NCBI GenBank assembly: GCA_023399815.1 | Contig: JAEWOJ010000023.1 | Location: forward strand, 1-9,295 | DNA length: 9,295 nucleotides | Direction: 5' to 3' | Origin: Pseudomonadota bacterium | GTDB taxonomy: Bacteria > Pseudomonadota > Gammaproteobacteria > Xanthomonadales > Xanthomonadaceae | In this document: positions 6,162 through 9,295 of the stretch, one piece after another | Numbering within the stretch: position 1 is the stretch's first letter | Layout of the letters: the number at the start of each line of letters is the position of its first letter | Position numbers and translations under genes: made by a program | The notes under the pieces: model-generated | Database searches by the model: none | What the model saw: only the letters and a program-made list of their open reading frames with translations | Told to the model about the DNA's origin: nothing

Positions 6162-6809
6162 GTGACCATCAAGGTGTTTCTCATAGACGACCATGCGCTG
6201 GTGCGCACGGGCATCCAGATGATCCTGGCCGGCGAGACCGGGATCGAGGTGGTCGGCGCCGCGGACAGTGGCGAGGCGGCATTGCCGCTGGTGCGTCGTC
6301 TGAAGCCGGACGTGGTGCTGTGCGACCTGAACCTGCCGGGATTGAGCGGCCTGGAGATCACCGAGCGCATCGTCAAGGGCGATCACGGCACCCGCGTCAT
6401 CATCGTCTCGGTGCTGGAGGACGGCCCCATGCCCAAGCGGCTGCTGGAAGCCGGCGCGTCGGGCTATGTCGGCAAGGGAGGAGACGCCCGGGAACTGGTC
6501 CGCGCCATCCATGACGTCGCCCAGGGGCGCCGCTACCTGGCCAACAACATCGCGCAGAACCTGGCGCTGTCCAATCTCGGCGGCGAGGCGTCGCCGTTCG
6601 ACGGACTCTCGCCGCGCGAACTGGAAGTGGCCCTGCTGCTGGTGCAGGGCCGCCGCCAGGAAGAGATCGCGCGCCGCCTCAGCCTGAGCGCCAAGACCGT
6701 CAACACGCACAAGTCGCGCCTGTTCCAGAAGACCGGCGTGCACGACAACATCGCCCTGGCCCGCCTGGCCGCGCAGTACGGCGTGGGCGATCCGTCGAAG
6801 GCGATCTGA
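6162..6809 (+). CDS. gacA: GacA/UvrY-type response regulator (receiver + LuxR HTH)
   Basis: A 215-residue cytoplasmic transcription regulator of the NarL/FixJ class. The receiver domain (residues 3-118) has D9/D10, phospho-acceptor D55 (LCDLNLPG), S83 in the Thr/Ser switch position and K105. The LuxR helix-turn-helix (about 147-206) contains LSPRELEVALLLVQGRRQEE and LSAKTVNTHKSRLFQKTGV. The EDGPMPKRLLEAGASGY segment, the SPFDGLS junction and KTVNTHKSRLF resemble GacA/UvrY more than other NarL members. GacA proteins normally take phosphate from GacS/BarA and activate small RNAs of the Csr/Rsm system. Here no kinase gene is adjacent and uvrC, the usual downstream neighbour of gacA/uvrY, is absent. 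It could therefore be a paralogue, and the symbol is tentative. The GTG start follows a strong Shine-Dalgarno site. It runs convergently into rne, with a terminator between. Confidence 0.88.
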   Translation: MTIKVFLIDDHALVRTGIQMILAGETGIEVVGAADSGEAALPLVRRLKPDVVLCDLNLPGLSGLEITERIVKGDHGTRVIIVSVLEDGPMPKRLLEAGASGYVGKGGDARELVRAIHDVAQGRRYLANNIAQNLALSNLGGEASPFDGLSPRELEVALLLVQGRRQEEIARRLSLSAKTVNTHKSRLFQKTGVHDNIALARLAAQYGVGDPSKAI

Positions 6810-6847
6810 TCCGCATGCCTGATCCGTCTCCGGCGTGCCGGAGGCAG

Positions 6848-6879
6848 ACGAAAAAGCGGCCCTGGGGCCGCTTTTTCGT
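6848..6879. terminator. Bidirectional intrinsic terminator between gacA-type gene and rne
   Basis: A 14-bp stem (6848-6861 with 6866-6879) closes on CTGG. The stem contains A5 (6851-6855) on the left arm and T5 (6872-6876) on the right, so either strand yields a GC-rich stem running into U residues. It lies between two convergent genes, 38 bases after one stop and 17 bases after the other. A smaller hairpin (6828-6834 with 6837-6843) sits just upstream. Confidence 0.85.
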
Positions 6880-6896
6880 TTCAACCCGCGATGCGC

Positions 6897-9295
6897 TCAG
6901 GCGTCGCGGTGGCGTTCGTCGTGGTCGACCTCGGCCGTGGCCGCAACCGTCTCCTCGGGTTCCGCCGCCGGGGCGTGCGTCACTTCCGCGGCGACTTCAC
7001 GCTTTTCTTCCGGTGCCGGTGCCGGTGCCGGTGCCTCGCCGAAAAGCTGGCCGTTTTCCGGCAGCGCCGGTTCCGGCGCGGGCAGGGCAACCGGCGCGGT
7101 CTCGGGAACAACGGGTTCCGCGGCGGCGACGACGACCTCTTCCACTGGCGCGACGGTTTCGACGGCGACCGGCTCCGGCTGGACTTCCGGTTGCGTCGGC
7201 GCGACAACCGGTGCCGTGGCTTCCACTGCCACTACCGGGGAGACGGCGACCGGTGCGGCCTCCGGCTCGGGCGCTGCCGGCACGACGGCTTCCACCACCA
7301 CCGGTTCCGGCTGCGCGGGGGCAGCGGCAACGATGACGGATTCGACGGCCACGCTGGCGGTTTCGGTCGCGGCGACCGTCGTTTCGACGGCTTCGACCGG
7401 CTTTGCGTCAGGCGCATCGGCCTGCGCCGCGCGCGCCTGACGGACCGGGGCTTCCACGGCCGCCGGCTCGTCGTCGAAGTCGAACTCGGGCTGGGCGGAG
7501 GCCGGCGTGGCGGCCTGTTCGGCGGTCTCGCCGCCGATCTCCTCGCCCTCGTCGGCGCCCTCGTCCTCGCCACCCAGCATGTCGGCATCGGCGCTGCCGG
7601 TGCCTTCCGCGCTGCCACGGCGGCGGCGGCGGCCGCCACGGCGGCCGCGGCGACGGCGGCTGGCGCCTTCGCCGTTGCCATCGTCGGTGGCGGGAGCGGC
7701 GTTGGCTTCATCGACGCCGGCGACCAGCGGCTGCCCGGTCGCTGCGACCACAACGGTGGTGTCTTCCTCGACCACCGCCGGCACCTGGGCCGGCGCCTTG
7801 GCGACTTCCGTGTTCACCGCGGCGACCACGGTGGCGGCGACGACCGCCGGGGCGGCAGGGGCCACCGGACGCGGCGCCTCGGCCTGCGGCTGGCGTGCCG
7901 GCTTCTCGCTCACCGGCTGGACGGTCTTGTCCGTTTCCTGCTGCGGCTTGGGCTGCCTGGGCTGCTTCTGCGGCTTGGGCTGCTGCTCGTTGCGCGGCTG
8001 CTTGCCCTGCTGCGCCTGCTGTTCGTTGCGCGGCTGCTTGCCCTGCTGCGCCTGCTGTTCGTTGCGCTGCTTGGGCTGCTGCTGGCCCGCGTTCGGGTTC
8101 TGGCCCTGCTGCGCGTTGCCGGCGTTCTGGCGGCGATCGTCGCGACGCTGTTCGTCGCGGCGGTTGCCGTTCGCATTGCCGCCGTTGCGCGCCTGCTGGC
8201 CGTTGTTGCCATTGCGGCCGTCGCGGCGCGCGTTGCGGTTGCCGCGGCCGTTGTCCTGGCGCGGCTGCGGCTGGGCCGGCGCGGCGGGAGCGGTTTCGCC
8301 ACCGAAGACGCGCTTGAGCCAGCCCATCACGCCACCGCCGGCCGGGGCGGCGGCGGGCGTCGGTGCTGCAGCCACCGGCACCGGAGCCGGGGTCGGTTCC
8401 GGGACCTCGCGCAGCGGGGCCGGCTGGCTGTGCTTGACGTGGGTCACCGCCGGCGCCGGCGGGATGTTCAGCTGCGCCTTGGTCAGGGCGTGCACCGGCA
8501 GCTTGCGCGGGGTGCCGCGCTGGTAGCTCGGCTTGCCGGATTCCTCGCCCAGCTCGTTCTCGCGCAGGCGGGTGACTTCGTAGTGCGGGGTGTGCAGCTG
8601 CTCGTCGGCGACGATGATGATCGGCGCGTCGTGGCGCTGCTCGATCTCGCGCAGCGCGCTGCGCTTCTCGTTGAGCAGGAAGTTGGCGATCTCCACCGGG
8701 GCCTGCACCAGCACCTGCCCGGTGTTCTCCTTCATCGCGTGCTCCTCGGCGACGCGGATGATCGACAGCGACAGCGATTCGATGCTGCGCATGCGGCCCT
8801 GGCCGTCGCAGCGCGGGCACACGATCTGGCTGAATTCGCCCAGGCTCGGGCGCAGGCGCTGGCGGCTCATCTCCATCAGGCCGAAGCGCGAGATGCGGCC
8901 CAGCTGCACGCGCGCGCGGTCGTACTTGAGGGCGTTCTGCAGGCGGTTCTCGACTTCGCGCTGGTGCTTGTTCGAGGACATGTCGATGAAGTCGATCACC
9001 ACCAGGCCGCCCAGGTCGCGCAGGCGCAGCTGGCGGGCCACTTCCTCGGCGGCTTCCAGGTTGGTCTGGAACGCGGTGTCCTCGATGTCGCTGCCCTTGG
9101 TGGCGCGCGCCGAGTTGACGTCGACGGCGGTCAGCGCCTCGGTCTGGTCGACCACGATCGAGCCGCCGGAGGGCAGGCGCACGTTGCGCTCGTAGATCGC
9201 CTCGATCTGCGATTCGATCTGGAAGCGGTTGAACAGCGGGATGTCGTCCTTGTAGTGCTTGAGCTTGCGCAGGGTCTGCGGCATCACCTGCTGCA
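6897..9295 (-). CDS. rne: Ribonuclease E, C-terminal 798 residues; 5' end outside window
   Basis: RNase E is the main endoribonuclease of mRNA decay and rRNA/tRNA processing and scaffolds the degradosome at the inner membrane. The frame is open to the right edge. Fragment residue 1 corresponds to about E. coli residue 246, so the S1 domain and N-terminus are missing. Catalytic D58 (TAVDVNSARATKG) and D101 (VVIDFIDM) align exactly with E. coli D303 and D346. The zinc-link CPRC (C159, C162) aligns with C404 and C407. VMGWLKRVFGG (322-332) matches the position of the membrane-targeting segment A. The tail then has an Arg/Asn/Gly-rich RNA-binding-like stretch, 12-residue RNEQQAQQGKQP repeats, a second Arg-rich block (about 7613-7664) and a long Pro/Ala/Val/Glu tail. 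The GTG/ATG at 9282-9287 is internal, not the start. No enolase- or RhlB-binding motif is recognisable. Confidence 0.96.
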   Translation of the reverse strand, partial: QQVMPQTLRKLKHYKDDIPLFNRFQIESQIEAIYERNVRLPSGGSIVVDQTEALTAVDVNSARATKGSDIEDTAFQTNLEAAEEVARQLRLRDLGGLVVIDFIDMSSNKHQREVENRLQNALKYDRARVQLGRISRFGLMEMSRQRLRPSLGEFSQIVCPRCDGQGRMRSIESLSLSIIRVAEEHAMKENTGQVLVQAPVEIANFLLNEKRSALREIEQRHDAPIIIVADEQLHTPHYEVTRLRENELGEESGKPSYQRGTPRKLPVHALTKAQLNIPPAPAVTHVKHSQPAPLREVPEPTPAPVPVAAAPTPAAAPAGGGVMGWLKRVFGGETAPAAPAQPQPRQDNGRGNRNARRDGRNGNNGQQARNGGNANGNRRDEQRRDDRRQNAGNAQQGQNPNAGQQQPKQRNEQQAQQGKQPRNEQQAQQGKQPRNEQQPKPQKQPRQPKPQQETDKTVQPVSEKPARQPQAEAPRPVAPAAPAVVAATVVAAVNTEVAKAPAQVPAVVEEDTTVVVAATGQPLVAGVDEANAAPATDDGNGEGASRRRRGRRGGRRRRRGSAEGTGSADADMLGGEDEGADEGEEIGGETAEQAATPASAQPEFDFDDEPAAVEAPVRQARAAQADAPDAKPVEAVETTVAATETASVAVESVIVAAAPAQPEPVVVEAVVPAAPEPEAAPVAVSPVVAVEATAPVVAPTQPEVQPEPVAVETVAPVEEVVVAAAEPVVPETAPVALPAPEPALPENGQLFGEAPAPAPAPEEKREVAAEVTHAPAAEPEETVAATAEVDHDERHRDA
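7012..7035. repeat. Four tandem copies of GGTGCC within rne
   Basis: Four perfect hexamer copies encode an alternating Ala-Pro run near the C-terminus of RNase E. The unit is in frame, so copy-number change would lengthen or shorten the tail without a frameshift. Confidence 0.8.
7988..8066. repeat. 36-bp tandem repeat within rne scaffold region
   Basis: Two identical 36-bp units (7988-8023 and 8024-8059) are followed by the first seven bases of a third (8060-8066). They encode RNEQQAQQGKQP twice and a final RNEQQ in the RNase E tail. The identity includes synonymous positions, suggesting recent duplication. The unit is a multiple of three, so the frame is kept. Confidence 0.9.

Noticed and set aside
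5243..6514. Long plus-strand frame across the PAP2 and gacA-type genes
   Set aside because: It overlaps two well-supported genes in another frame and has arginine-rich, domain-free sequence.
7988..8066. CRISPR-like repeat array
   Set aside because: The 36-bp units are directly adjacent with no spacers and are translated in frame within rne.
9282..9287. Start codon of rne at the GTG/ATG near the right edge
   Set aside because: The frame stays open to the window edge, and the sequence there corresponds to about residue 248 of E. coli RNase E, inside the catalytic domain.

Overview
This is a high-GC, gene-dense chromosomal window that looks like a member of the Xanthomonadaceae/Lysobacteraceae (Lysobacter, Luteimonas, Stenotrophomonas or Xanthomonas relatives). 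The assignment rests on remembered family resemblance: an IspG of about 421 residues starting MHDAVTRPTPP, a gamma/beta-type AcnB, a gammaproteobacterial RNase E with a long low-complexity tail, and GC-rich third codon positions. No database search was possible. There are no rRNA or tRNA genes, insertion sequences, CRISPR arrays or phage genes.

Layout, left to right. The 3' part of acnB (aconitase B, 5' end outside the window) ends in a strong 16-bp hairpin. A short-chain dehydrogenase/reductase gene of unknown substrate follows on the same strand. Convergent to it is a two-gene operon on the minus strand, regB-regA. It encodes a membrane redox-sensing histidine kinase and a Fis-type response regulator of the RegBA/PrrBA/ActSR family, joined by an ATGA stop/start overlap. 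Divergent from regB is ispG, the [4Fe-4S] enzyme of the MEP isoprenoid pathway. Its last 20 bases overlap the start of a PAP2-family lipid phosphatase gene. After a 270-bp gap with candidate leader hairpins comes a GacA/UvrY-type LuxR-family response regulator starting at GTG. A bidirectional terminator separates it from the convergent 3' portion of rne (RNase E). The rne fragment holds the end of the catalytic domain, the zinc-link, a membrane-targeting segment and a repetitive scaffold tail; its 5' end lies beyond the window.

How the genes may work together. Most are housekeeping or regulatory genes. RegBA has both hallmarks of the redox-responsive family: a GGxxNPF quinone-site motif, and a cysteine exactly 40 residues after the phosphorylated histidine. 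It lies next to ispG across a very short divergent promoter region with -10-like hexamers close to both starts and repeated CCATCG half-sites, so autoregulation or redox control of ispG is plausible but only inferred. IspG and the PAP2 phosphatase may be linked through isoprenoid lipid carriers. I see no clearly novel system. The points most worth a second look are the regB-ispG divergent promoter, the overlapping hairpins ahead of the GacA-type gene, and the in-frame repeats in rne.
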